Assembly: GCA_949358305.1 (NCBI GenBank)
Contig: OX442323.1
Location: forward strand, 9,114,001-9,178,000
Reading direction: 5' to 3'
Source: Strigamia acuminata
Taxonomy: Eukaryota; Arthropoda; Chilopoda; Geophilomorpha; Linotaeniidae
Length of the DNA stretch: 64,000 bases
In this document: in pieces, positions 41,485-52,317 of the stretch
Numbering within the stretch: the first letter of the stretch is position 1
How the letters are laid out: each line of letters begins with the position of its first letter
Notes under the pieces: generated by a model
Told to the model about the DNA's origin: nothing
Databases searched by the model: none
Seen by the model: only the letters and a program-made list of their open reading frames with translations
Made by a program: the position numbers and the translations under genes

Positions 41485-41917
41485 CGTCGGATGGATAAAA
41501 TGCAACTGGATAAAAACAAAGTTATATATTAGGTAATTAAGCAATTGTCAAAATGGCGGCACTTTACTCATTACAAATCTCCAAAATCGAAAGTAATACA
41601 CTTTCTTTTTCATTTTCAGCATTGTAAATTAACTCCCTACAGTATTTTAACTAATTTTCAAACCTATTGGCTTAAAAATGCCAATACAAATTTAAAGACA
41701 ACGAATTCATCGACTTACCCGTAATATTCCTGCTGAATTGACTAAAACGATATTCAAATGATGTGGGAAACCTAACCTCTTCCGTATTGGTTGTTTGCAA
41801 ATACAAAACCTTTCGCATATTATCAGAAGATGTCTCTGCATCGTCGGTCGTTGCTGCATCCTAGTGAGGGAAAGAAACATCTTTAAAACTTGCAATCCCG
41901 TCTTATTGGTTGTTGCG
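41485..41917. promoter_or_regulatory. Upstream region of the small coiled-coil gene
   Basis: These 433 bases separate the small coiled-coil gene (minus) from the small open frame at 41918 (plus). They contain no recognisable sites; a 110-codon antisense frame here has no family features. Confidence 0.3.
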
Positions 41918-42105
41918 ATGAAGGTTCCTGATAATCTTAAGCAGTTTGGTATCAATTTAGAGTTCAACGTTCCTTTTGTTTGCGAGCTCTCGAAGAAGGA
42001 GGAGGAATTTCGATCCACGTAAGCTTTCGGATGAGTCATACCAACTTATTTCGTTTTTTCAATTAAATTACTTGCAGTGACGCACCGTTTGGAAATGATT
42101 CGTGA
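41918..42105 (+). CDS. Possible small protein of 42 residues
   Basis: Two exons (41918-42018, 42078-42105) with a good GTAAGC donor and a CTTGCAG acceptor would encode a peptide starting MKVPDNLKQFGINLEF and ending DAPFGNDS. It may be an independent small gene, an upstream frame in a long 5' leader of RIPOR, or chance. No homologue is known to me. Confidence 0.25.
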
Positions 42106-42739
42106 AATTCGTCGGTTGGCATTGCGACTGGATTAAAAATTAATCATCGACGGAACCAGGTCAAGTTCAGCACATTTTACACTTGGATGCACGTTTTGAT
42201 GAAATCGTGCGGGTTAATTGGGTTTTTTATTGCACATATCCGACGAATTAATTGTAACAGACATTTATTTCCGCGTGTTGAGTGCGATTGAACGTCGACT
42301 CGTGAAATTCCCATCGCGATTGCTCAATTTTTGCAGTTTTTGCAATTTTATCGGATGAGAACGGAAATAATTGATAAGAAATTATTTTTTTCAATGACAA
42401 AGCACAATCGCTTTATCAACTTGTCAATCATTTTGCGTTCATCCGAGTTTACCACGTCCGATAATGTTATTTTAACGTGATAAACTCGAAAGAAAACTCG
42501 AGGGCCTTTGGCCTTTTGCTTGTACAGCTGCGAACATTTATTTGTGCATTTATTCGATCGCCACCTGTTGGAAGAGTTGATTTATTTGGGAAAAAACGGG
42601 GAAATTTGATGTTTTCTTTCATTTTTGCAGTGGATGATGTAAAAAAGCGACGGAAAATACCCATCATCGTCACCTAAGTGAGTTTAAAAGGTTTGATTTT
42701 GGTCAAATTGTATTAATTGTATCGATTTTAAGGTTGGAA
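42106..42739. other. Presumed RIPOR promoter and 5' UTR
   Basis: 634 bp of mixed sequence. A probable 5' UTR intron ends at the TTTTAAG acceptor at 42728-42732, eight bases before the RIPOR start codon; its donor may be CTAAGTGAG near 42675. No coding function was supported. Confidence 0.4.
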
Positions 42740-45700
42740 ATGTCAGTGGACGAATCATTATCGCCGTCGCCGAACGGTGGCATTCCAAGAAGCAAATCAT
42801 TCACGGGCGATCCGAGTCATAAAAGGAGTCCGTCGAGCACGTCGGCCGAAGGTTGTGGAATTTTAGAATCCGAAGTTGGCGTTCGGACGACTTGGGGCCC
42901 GACTTTCGGACATTACATGCAAAGTCCGCGCCTTTTTCGACGCCATTTGAGTTTCGGATCTCAATCGAAGCTGAATAAGACACCCAGGCCCGCTCGCACG
43001 ACGCTCATGTTCCAGAAAGTGTTTGAGGGTTTAAAGTGAGTCGAAAAGGAGTGGAAATGGGGCTCAAATTGAGATTTATTGGCGTGTTTATTGCAGAGAA
43101 TGCCTTTCGGTAACTCAAGACGACGTGGTGAATTTAAAACGAACGAGCGATCATTTGTCGACTCATTCTCAACAGGCAAGAAATGTTTTATTTCTTCCGT
43201 TTTGATTAAGTTTCAATTTTTGTTGATATCACGAGTTGTTATTGTTTTATTTGATATTTGGTTGAATTCTTTTGTATCGCAATTTTCTTCAGTCTCCAGG
43301 GAAACTGTATGACCTTGGGAAGGTAAGATTGGTCGTTAGAAATTGCTTGCTGGCAACAATTGCTGCTTCAAATGCATTGATTAGGTGTTGAATGAACCTT
43401 TTGTATCTCTCTTCGTGCTATACATTTATGTTTTTTTTATTTAGTTGCGATGAATGTTGCGTATTCTAATAGCATGGTTATTATTTTAGTGATCTTATTT
43501 TGTTTTATTTATTTGAAAATTAAATAAATGCGTAATTTGTTTGGAAATTGATTTTAGCAATTGAAAGCGGCCGAACGTTACATGAAGAAACTCGAATATC
43601 AACTGTCAAAGGTGAGAAAAAATTGATTTGTCGATGAAATTGAGGTTTAATCGATTGATTTTCATTCTTTTAGTTGGAGGAGCTGCAGGACCAGTACAAT
43701 ATTCAGCAAAATTTAAGACAAGGCATGAAAAACATGGCGAACGCTTATGTTTCGAGTTCGGGGCGGGATCGCGACGCTGCGCTGAACAGTGTCAAGGCGG
43801 GGTACCGCGAAGCGACCGAAACGATGTGTGGAATCGAGTCGAAACTTGAAAAAATGATGGGCACACTTCATTTCACCATGAAAGGTGCGAAAGGCGTGAA
43901 AAGGGCGGCGCGACCTTGCTTGGCTAACCAATTTGTTTTTACTTGATTTCAGGGATTCAAGGTTTCGCCCGCCTGTGTTCCGGCGATGTGTTTGAAATTA
44001 CAATCAAACACAGTTCGCAGAAATGGAAAATACGTGGTCGGGTGCTGAAAAACGGTCAACAAACGTGGGATAGTCCTCATGCTACTTTTAAAGCCTTATT
44101 AGGAGAAATTTTATTTTTAAAAGTAACGATGCGAATATTGTCAGCGCCGGCTTGGAAAACAAAATCAATTTTTCGCACGAAAAGGTCTCTCTTTTCAGCG
44201 TTTGTGCAGCGTTTTATTTATTTTTTTTGCAATTTTCTAAGCCGGCACTGATGGTTTTAATTGATCGTAATTAAATTTTAATTGTTTAATTGTTTTTTTT
44301 TTTTTGTTTCAAGGCAACAGAGGTGAAAGGTCTGGGGAAAACGGTTCTTTTAGGGAATAAATTCTGCGAAACTAGAGACCTATTTTCCGCCCACCCACAA
44401 ATAATGACGGTCAACTTGAATCCGAGCGGATCTTTAAAGTTGAATGTCGTAATAACGTGGAAGTAAGTTTGAGTTTTTGCAATTAAAAATTAAAAGTTTA
44501 CAAGAAATGTGTTTTTTTTTTTAGTCCTTTAGACGGAAGCATCGACGAAGTGATGAGATCTCGCTTACCCTCGGCAGGAACCAACCAAACGGGGCGACAA
44601 ATTATCTCGTCAAATCCCTCGCCCGTGGCACCCAGGGTGCCGTCAATCGCGGGAGAGGTTCCGCAGCGATCGGTGAATTTTCCATTTAATTGAATCAATA
44701 AATTTTTATTTTATTTTATTTTTTATTTTTTTAAAAAATAGAAATCGTTTTTGGGACAAAATTTGCATAAATTTGCGAGTCAAGACTGTTTGAGTCGTCC
44801 CGCAACGATGATGCCATTTTTCGATTCGAATCGATGCGGCGAGGTTTCGCAGAATGCCAAAGACAGAATGTTCCACGAGAGTTTTGTGAAAGCGAAGCAG
44901 GGTCACGTGGTGCGCGCTGCTAGCCTGGAATGCTGCAGCGTGGATCCGGGTGAGGCGGACGAAGTGAGTTGCTCGGAGTCCGTGAGCGTGTTGGACGCGG
45001 TTCGAAATCTCTGCATGTGTTTGGAGGACATTCAGGGCCAGTATCCCGAGTTGCAGAACTTGGAGCACCAAGTGCAGCGCTTGAAGCACATGTTCCAGAG
45101 GAGCAGGCGCTGTTCGAATTCGTCCGACATGAGCACGTCGATCGAGAGCGCTTTGGAATGTTTCGATTTTTTGAATACGGAAAGCGGCGACGACGATGAT
45201 TTCGAGTGAGTTTGGACAATTTATAATTTAATTTTTGTTTAAATTTGATTTTTGTTTTTAGTGGCGCAAATTGTGATAGTTCGGGGGAAGCCGAATTGGC
45301 TGGAAAAGCGTCGGATTCGGGTGTCGGATCTCTCACTCACCAAACGACATTCGAACAGAATCACGACAATCAGTCGTTGAGGTGTAAAAGTCCTTTGTCC
45401 AATTCGGATCAATTGGACCTCGCTTTAGTTATTCACTTGTCTTATTGTCAGCATTTGGCCCAAGTAAATTGCACGCTGGCGTCGCTGGCGAGCCAATTAT
45501 TTGTCATTTTGATTGATGTTTTGCTTCGTTGGTTTTCAGTGTTTGGGTTCGTTCGGGCCTTTGAAGTGTAAAGAAGTATACGCTCTGGAAAAACTCAAAA
45601 AACAAAGCCCCGTTCTTGAAACTCTGATTGAGTTGTTGAATTCATCCAAAGAAGAGAGAAAACAAGTTTGTGGTAAAAGAAAGAAAAATTAAAAATCATA

Positions 45701-46743
45701 AAATATATCTTAAATCATTTTTTTTTATTTATTTAATTTAGGAACGGACGAATTAAGCGAAAATGCAGAAATGCAGTTAATTTGGGGCCATTGTACCGAA
45801 CATAACAGTGGATTTTGCATTCCAGCGAGTCAAATGTTGATTAACCTGCGAGAGTTGTGTCAGCCACAACTGCACGACAAAAGTGCAACGTTTATAGCGG
45901 CGGGTAAAATTGGAAAATATTCTTAAACGATTGATTTATTGATTTCTATTTTTTCGTTTGTTTGTTTTAGTTGCCAAATTGTTCATCAACAGGATCCTCG
46001 ATGCGTCGAGGTTCGATCCAGAAGCATTGGTCACCGTCTATCAATTCAAAACCTACTTCCAAACTGTAAATAATTTCGATTTCGAAAAACACATCGCCAT
46101 TTTGGCCGAAGAAGGTGCGAATTAGTGCGAACACACTTTTAAAAAAGTCCGAAATTGACGTTTTTCTTACAATTTTAGTTCGCGTGGTCGAAATACTGGT
46201 TTCGTACGACGTGCCCGCCATTTTGGAAACGTTATCCAAACTAGCGGCTTCCGTTCCTAGTCCCCGTTGTTTGCAAACGGCCTCGCAGTTGCTACTTCTG
46301 CCGCATCACAACATCCAACTCGCTGTACAAACATTTCTACAAAAATGCAGTTCCTCGCCCACCCTGTGGAAATCGGTAAACATTTATTAAACAATGCTAT
46401 AAACAAAAATACAATTTGACTATTTTTAAGGTTTTAAACGTATTTATCGAAGCTTTGGAGTCCGAGAGCTCGTTAACGCGCCAATGCGCGTGTTTAGCGA
46501 TGCTGCATTTGAAAGCGACCGAATGTATCGGTCTTTTGGCCTATTTAAACCAAACCGATCAATGCGCCAATGTCCGAAATGCAGCGAAAGAAGCGCTCTT
46601 GTCGTTCGGTAACAAAAAAATTCATTTTTTTTTAAACATTTTTCTTGATTTTTCTTGTTTTTTCTTAAGGAATTGAAGGCAGGAAGGCTTTTGACCAATC
46701 ACAGTTATCCAGTCTCGGGTTTCATGGTCTGGGAATGAAGTGA
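42740..46743 (+). CDS. RIPOR: RHO family-interacting cell polarization regulator (RIPOR/FAM65)
   Basis: Sixteen exons (42740-43035, 43097-43175, 43293-43322, 43558-43611, 43674-43884, 43953-44122, 44314-44462, 44525-44672, 44742-45205, 45262-45463, 45540-45672, 45742-45903, 45971-46114, 46179-46375, 46431-46608, 46670-46743) give 896 residues. RIPOR proteins bind Rho GTPases and control polarity and migration. Seen directly: Ser/Pro-rich head with RSKSF, SPGKLYDLGKQLKAAERYMK and LEYQLSKLEELQDQYNIQ (N-terminal helical domain), CGIESKLEKMMGTLHFTMKG, GFARLCSGDVFEI and WKIRGRVLKNGQQTWDS (C2-like part), VKGLGKTVLLGNKFCETRDLF; a long Ser-rich middle; and C-terminal HEAT-like helices (QLAVQTFLQKC, ARNAAKEALLSFG-type repeats). 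The intron after exon 2 has a GC donor. One gene stands for the three vertebrate paralogues. Confidence 0.9.
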
Positions 46744-47052
46744 TTCAAACAAATGGTGTAATATAAAGCTTTTATTTTAGAGCATTTAATTTGAATATTT
46801 TATTCCATATTACCAAAGATTAGGTGCATTTATCTTCCTAAAAACAAATGTAATATTTCATACTTTTCTTTTTTTTTTCTCAAATTGTTTATCATTAAAT
46901 ATCGAGTCGTTTTTTCAGTTTGTAAAACTTACATTTTTAATTTGTCCCAAACACTAAAGCGGCAGACATTGATCGATATTAACGGCGACATAATTACAAA
47001 AGACATTTGATTTAGAATATACAAATAGCAAATACTGGAATATATCACGGTT
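46744..47052. other. Convergent 3' region, RIPOR and thioredoxin
   Basis: 309 AT-rich bases between opposing stop codons; both 3' UTRs must lie here. Nothing else seen. Confidence 0.5.
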
Positions 47053-47607
47053 TTATGCGTACTGTTTTACGAGTTCTCGCAATTTGGCCTCGTTCGCACC
47101 GGCGAACTCTTCGAGCTGCAAATAGACCCGACATAAATTAACCGCAATGACGTCATCCAGTGTCATTTACCGTTTTCCCGCCTTTGACAAAGACGAAGGT
47201 CGGCATGCATTTTATGTCGTATTCGGACGAAATCTCCTGCAAATATTTTTTTAATGAAAAATTATATCACCAAACTGTCGATTTATTGGTTTTTACCTCG
47301 TATTCGTCAACGTCAACGTACATAAACAAAACTTCCTGATGTTCTTTCGCCATTTCCTTGTTTAAAACAAAATTAAACAATTAAGAGAAACATTTGTAAA
47401 CAGATTTACAACATTTTTACCTCAAGTTTCGGTTTAATCATCTTACAGGGACCGCACCAAGAAGCCGAGAAATCAATGACAACCAATTTGTCACCTGCAT
47501 CGGCCAATTTACTTCGAAAGTCATCCTAATCAATCACTCAAATCTCGAGTTAACGTGACAGCGATACGGAAAACGACACAACTTACGATGCTTTTGATAT
47601 AATTCAT
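47053..47607 (-). CDS. TXN: Thioredoxin
   Basis: Five exons on the minus strand (47607-47587, 47525-47421, 47356-47297, 47236-47171, 47115-47053) give 104 residues, the standard cytosolic thioredoxin length. The active site WCGPCK sits in [18 protein letters not shown]; the cis-proline loop is [10 protein letters not shown], and the C-terminal helix ends LRELVKQYA. It reduces protein disulfides, regenerated by thioredoxin reductase and NADPH. No signal peptide. A CRE palindrome (47148-47155) lies in intron 4. It shares a 338-bp upstream region with the torsin gene; both deal with protein folding or redox, but the link may be chance. Confidence 0.95.
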
Positions 47608-47945
47608 CTTCGAATTCTTCTTTCCAGATCTTACGCAGCAAAAGAATGAACCACAACTGAATTTACCCGTGGTTTGAAATTCCTAATGCGAGCAGTTCAC
47701 CGGATATGAATCAGCAAATCTGCAGGGAATTATCGACGTTCCCGGTTCGTCACCTTGACCCATTAGTGATAATGATGTAATCGCTTTCCAATGGGAAATG
47801 CGAGCCTCTGTGACGTCACATTAGGAAAGGGAACTGATTCGGTGTTGTTGTTCGGTCGTTTGGTAACGGCGAATGGATTTTCGCGCTGTTTTTGATAAGA
47901 GTTGGAATAGGTCATGATCTGGTGGAGAGGTGGAATCACCGCAAT
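47608..47945. promoter_or_regulatory. Bidirectional promoter, thioredoxin and torsin
   Basis: 338 bp between divergent starts. A perfect CRE palindrome TGACGTCA at 47811-47818 and a CCAAT-box inverse (CCAATGGG near 47789) are present. The torsin frame is open upstream of its first ATG back to a TTG, so its true 5' end should be checked. Confidence 0.45.
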
Positions 47946-48842
47946 ATGCGACGGGAAACGAACGAAGATGCGAGGAAACGGAAGAAACACAGACGGGGAT
48001 TTCCAATTTTCTTGCTGCTTTCGTTGACGGGAAACGTGATCGCTTTGTTGACATTTTATCAGACTCGCAGTTTTTCCGTCGTAGACGCCAAATTCAATTC
48101 GACCCGACTCAAATCGGACCTACGCGCGCTCATATTTGGACAGGACGAAGCAATAAATTTATTGGTGGATGAAATGTCACAATATTTGGACGAAAACGAC
48201 GTGACGCCATCGATGCCTTTAATGATTTCCGTGCACGGAAGCGCCGGCACCGGCAAAACAAAACTGACAAATCATTTGATTGATTTCTTGCCCCGCACTT
48301 GTGCAAACAAGTTTATCGTGCCACTACATTTCGTACGAAGTGGCGAGCAGTTTGTTTCGTTGGATGAATTAACTTTTGTGCCGAATTCTTGCGAATTTGC
48401 GCTCCTCATTTTTGAGGAGATGGATTTTGCGACCGATTCGTTTTTAGATGCGTTGAGGAGTGATCTGATGCGGGAAAAGTCGACGAGGACGATAGTTGTG
48501 TTTACTAGTGTCGTAGGAACTGCCGGTGTAGTCGATTTTGTTCGACGGAGGTTGGAGAATAACGACACGAGGGAGAATATTCGGCAGAATGAAGTTTCGC
48601 ACTTGGTTCGAGACGATCCGTGGCTCAAGTCGCTGAATTTGCTCAAATTTGTTGTATTTTTGCCGTTGGAGAAGCAACATGTCCGCAAATGTATAAATTC
48701 GCAATTGGACGAAATGGGACTCGCGTCGGGGCCAAGAATTGTCAATCTTATCCTTGAAAATATTCATTTTATACCAAACTCCGGATTGATAGCTGAAAAC
48801 GGGTGTAAAAAAATCGACTCTTATATAAAAATGTTTTTATAA
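47946..48842 (+). CDS. Torsin: Torsin AAA+ ATPase, divergent
   Basis: A single uninterrupted frame of 298 residues. Torsins are ER and nuclear-envelope lumen AAA+ proteins that hydrolyse ATP only with LAP1 or LULL1. Seen directly: a basic N terminus (RKRKKHRRG), a hydrophobic segment (FPIFLLLSLTGNVIALL) serving as anchor or signal, FGQDEAINLLVDEM, Walker A GSAGTGKT (residues 98-105), Walker B LLIFEEMDF, and the torsin C-terminal pattern FVVFLPLEKQHVRKCINSQL followed by ENGCKKI, the conserved cysteine of the sensor-2 motif. Two departures from human torsinA: the Walker A asparagine (GTGKN) is Thr here, the usual AAA+ residue, and the Walker B Asp-Glu is Glu-Glu. Lack of introns is unusual for this window. 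The likely cofactor gene lies 219 bp downstream. Confidence 0.85.
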   Translation: MRRETNEDARKRKKHRRGFPIFLLLSLTGNVIALLTFYQTRSFSVVDAKFNSTRLKSDLRALIFGQDEAINLLVDEMSQYLDENDVTPSMPLMISVHGSAGTGKTKLTNHLIDFLPRTCANKFIVPLHFVRSGEQFVSLDELTFVPNSCEFALLIFEEMDFATDSFLDALRSDLMREKSTRTIVVFTSVVGTAGVVDFVRRRLENNDTRENIRQNEVSHLVRDDPWLKSLNLLKFVVFLPLEKQHVRKCINSQLDEMGLASGPRIVNLILENIHFIPNSGLIAENGCKKIDSYIKMFL

Positions 48843-49061
48843 GAAAAATAAAAATGAGGGAAAAATCCCCTTATTTCTTTCTACGTCATCAAATAATTCG
48901 CTTCAATAGGAACGAACGAAATGTTATGACGTAATCGCCAAACAACGCCACCTGACGAGAAAAAGTTTAAACCGGCGGATGTAATAAAGTTTATACAATT
49001 TCAATTCACAAAATTTGCAGTAAAAAAAAATCAGTTCAACACGAAAATAATCCATAATTCA

Positions 49062-50422
49062 ATGTACCGTGGAGATGACTTCGTTTCGAACCTACACAAA
49101 CGGTATCGCGCCGACGACATGGTATCAGACTGCGATCCGTTGAAGACCTACAAACACGCCGTCAAGGCCCGTCCGCCCATCAGCACCGACGCGTCCCGCT
49201 ACCGGGTAACGAACCCGGGTTTCGCCACCACACCGGACAAACCAAAACACCGCAAGAAACTCAACTCAGCCACCACACCGGACAAACCAAAACACCACCA
49301 CAAACACCACTCAGCCACCTACGCCCTGGTAAAAATCGAACGAAATGGTCCGAGCGTATTAAAGTTACGAAAAAATCTTTGTTCATTTAGGGCGACGTCA
49401 ACATGTCCGACTCGGCGTCGGAGGACGACGAATCGGAATTCCGGATGAGCGAATGCGACGTTTTGCTCGAAGATTTGGCGAGCAATCCGAAGCGCAGTCC
49501 GAGCCTCGACCGATGTTTCCAACGTGCGAGAAAACAGCTCAAAGTTCTGGATAAGTTGGAGTTCCTGGAAAAAGCGCAAATGAGCGAGCACGAAAAGATG
49601 TTAAAAGATATTCACGAGAGTGCGAGCAAATGCACGAAAACGAAGCGAATTGCGTTCCAACTGCCGTGGTGTAAGACATTTATGTTCGTGTTGGCCATGT
49701 TGGTGCTGTGTCTCGTCACAACTTTGATGATCAAGAAGATGAAATCGCCGGCCATGGTGTTGCGGGTGGGGAATCTGGAGGAACGAATGAACGAGAAGTT
49801 GAACCAATTGCAACTCGATTTTCCCAACCAGAAGTCGAAATTTAAGTTGCTGAGGGTGGCGGTCAAGGCGATCGTGCTCGGGGAACCGAAACAACCGGCC
49901 ATAGTGACGTTGTTGGCTTCGTCGGGTGCGGAGACGACCACGAGTTGCTTCGCGCGCTCTTTGGCCGGCACCATCGAGTCGATTTTCGAGGAGAATAAGG
50001 AATTTATTCATAAGTCGGGCCACGAGTTGAGGAAGAAGTTGCTCGAGCCGGGGCTGATTAAGAAGGATTTGGACGACGCGGCCACGGGTGGTTTTAATAA
50101 CGGGAGTCGCGTATTTTTGCTAGAAAACTTTAACGTTATTCCTATTGATAGCGCCATGATTTTTCACGGATTGTGCGACGACAATTTCGCTCCGTTTAAA
50201 AAGGTTTTGTATTTGTTTACGGTGAATTTGCTCGATCTCGGCATATCATCGTTCGCCAAGGATTATGAATTGAAGACGTTTGAGGTAACGAGAGGCTGGA
50301 GCAATGATTTGGACGAAGATCAGTTGGCGTCACTCGAAAGTCGAATTGGGACATATAAACTCGTCATTGAACCTGAACCCGATGAAAATAAATCGCTTTT
50401 GAAGAAAAAATGGAATTGTTAA
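49062..50422 (+). CDS. TOR1AIP: Torsin-activating protein LAP1/LULL1
   Basis: Two exons (49062-49328, 49391-50422) give 432 residues. The N-terminal half is cytosolic or nucleoplasmic, basic, with a doubled TTPDKPKH repeat and an acidic serine-rich stretch; one membrane segment follows (MFVLAMLVLCLVTTLMI, about residues 187-203), then a luminal domain. The luminal part matches the AAA-like, nucleotide-free domain of human LAP1/LULL1: QPAIVTLLASSGAE, NGSRVFLLENFNVIP, CDDNFAPFKKVLYLFTV, ending SLESRIGTYKLVI and a terminal Cys. The Arg in SRI (about residue 407, codon 50342-50344) aligns with the arginine finger of LAP1 (R563) that completes the torsin ATPase site. Start at the ATG 49062 because it joins in frame through the 62-bp intron. 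A poly(A) signal lies at 50486. Confidence 0.85.
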
Positions 50423-50485
50423 ATTTCTACAAGTATTACTGTTGAGTATGAATTTTTTGTAAATGTATATGATGAATTGGTTTTC

Positions 50486-50491
50486 AATAAA
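50486..50491 (+). other. TOR1AIP poly(A) signal
   Basis: AATAAA, 64 bp after the stop codon. Confidence 0.6.
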
Positions 50492-50844
50492 TCGGTAAAT
50501 TTCTTTATTTTTTTTTTAAAAACAATTTTTTGGCCTAAGCGGATAACCGCAATACGGCTCCCTGAATCGCATATTTGTTCTGGAATTGGGTTTCACTCCG
50601 TATAAAGATGTTTTGGTTTTGTTTACTCGTTGAAAGTGGGCGATAAAATTAAGAAAACAGGTGGAAACTTGATTTATTTGTTTAACATTCATTGTTTATT
50701 TATTTTTGTTACGCTAGGATCCCCGTAGGGTGGCCCCCAAAATGTCTAATGACAAAATGTCTAATCCCAGAATGTCTAAGCCGAAATGTCTAATCCAAAA
50801 TGTCTAATGGACAAAATGTCTAATAATTTTATTCGCAGTGGCCC

Positions 50845-51014
50845 TTTTCTACTGATATTTCAGTGGAAATAGCCTGTGTGCTATTTCTACTGATATTTCA
50901 GTGGAAACAGTGCACAGGCTATTTCTACTGATATTTCAGTGGAAACAGTGCACAGGCTATTTCCACTGATATTTCAGTGGAAACAGCGCACCGGCTATTT
51001 CCACTGATATTTCT
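50845..51014 (+). repeat. 38-bp tandem array of a palindromic word
   Basis: Four full units and a partial one (starts 50845, 50883, 50921, 50959, 50997). Each carries the imperfect palindrome TTTCTACTGATATTTCAGTG, extended by GAAA, and a GTGCACAGG-like stretch. Confidence 0.9.
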
Positions 51015-51017
51015 CCT

Positions 51018-51051
51018 GTGTACGATACGTATAATGATACGTATCGTACAC
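51018..51051. repeat. Perfect hairpin inside foldback element
   Basis: 14-bp arms GTGTACGATACGTA and TACGTATCGTACAC around a 6-bp loop. Confidence 0.9.
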
Positions 51052-51284
51052 GTTTGAGATTGAGGATTTTGCATTTTCTTGCCGTTCTGCGATTTTTGAT
51101 GTGAAGAAGCAGTAAATATCAATGTTGTCATTTTAACTGAATAAATAATGAGGATAATAAAGACTAATAAAACATTAAATAATCTACCAAACAATGCAAA
51201 AACATTTGGCAAAAAAAATAAAACGATATAATAAAATCAATGAATTTTTCGAGGATTTCAAGGGAAATAGCACACAGACTCTTT

Positions 51285-51495
51285 CTCCTGAAATATCAGT
51301 GAAAGTAGCCACCCGCACTATTTCTACTGAAAATTTTGCCTGAAATATCAGTGGGAATATATCAGTGGAAATAGCCTGTGCGCTATTTCTACTGAAATAT
51401 CAGTGGAAATAGGCTGTGTGCTATTTCTACTGAAATATTAGTGGAAATAGCCTGTGTGCTATCTACTGAGATATCAGTAGAAATAGCGTCAGCCA
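51285..51495 (-). repeat. Second array of the palindromic word
   Basis: Related units (CTACTGAAATATCAGTGGAA with TAGCCTGTG spacers) in a less regular array, in part the reverse of the left array. Confidence 0.75.
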
Positions 51496-52317
51496 ATTTT
51501 ATTTCATCTCAGACGGTGAACGCATGTAAAGAGACGGCTTCACTTTCACTATGAAGCTCTTGCTCTTAGTTGGTGGGCAACAAAGCTGCAAAATGTGTAT
51601 TCTTAATTTAAATAAATTTAGAATAGAATAAATTAATTTATTTGTTAATCTGTTTTCAATTTTCATTTATTTTTAAATAAATTCCTTTCATATTTTAATT
51701 AAACCAACCATTCTTTTTTTGTATTTTATTTGAATTTCTTCAATGTTCGAAAATGTCCTCGTAATCACGTTCTTTGTTATGTTGTATAACAATAACACGT
51801 GTGTTGTATCGAATCAATGGTGTTGTGAACTTGTTATTAATTACTTTAGATTATCTGTGTGGTATTGTTCACAAAGTGAAATTATAATTGTATTTCATGT
51901 GTTCTTAAAATAATAAACGAATTAATTATAAAAAAAATTGTATTTTATTGTTTATATTGATAATTGTTTTTCTTCTGCGAAATAAAAGTGGAAAACAAAA
52001 ATTTTTATGTCAAATTTGGAGATTCATAAAAAATAAAATTATTAGACATTTTGGCATTAGACATTATTTGATTTTGTCATTAGACATTTTGGATTAGACA
52101 TTTTGTCCATTAGACATTTCGGCTTAGACATTTTGGTATTAGACATTTTGTCATTAGACATTTTGGGGTGGATCCGATCCCGTAGGAGCCGGATTGTGGG
52201 TATCCTGTAGTTTCGAAGATTTCCACTAGATGGGGCCAAAAATCAAGATGGCTTACTCGATTGATTGATTGATAGTGGGAGGAATCTGCTTTAGAAACGT
52301 TTTAAAGTTACCGGAAA

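Larger units (their letters stand above)
50730..52175. mobile_element. Foldback-type element with repeat-array TIRs
   Basis: A 1.45-kb non-coding element. Its ends are inverted arrays of the word AAAATGTCTAAT (six to eight copies with short spacers; 50730-50834 left, 52039-52175 right), so each end is both a tandem array and a long inverted repeat. Inside are two arrays of a short palindrome (50845-51014 and about 51285-51495) and a hairpin (51018-51051). The flanks GATCCCCGTAGG (50718-50729) and GATCCCGTAGG (52176-52186) look like a target duplication with one base lost. The rest is AT-rich. Structure resembles foldback (FB) elements; no transposase frame. Confidence 0.75.

Noticed and set aside
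41707-42039. 110-codon antisense frame
   Set aside because: No splice or family support and it conflicts with the two-exon plus-strand frame, itself weak.
44706-45336. Two antisense frames over RIPOR exon 9
   Set aside because: They overlap a long coding exon whose frame is supported by flanking exons; no family match.
49612-50023. Antisense frames of 120-140 codons over TOR1AIP
   Set aside because: Shadows of the LAP1-like frame, which matches a known family.
50845-51014. Repeat array that superficially looks like CRISPR
   Set aside because: Units are tandem without unique spacers, palindromic, and lie in an animal genome inside a foldback element.
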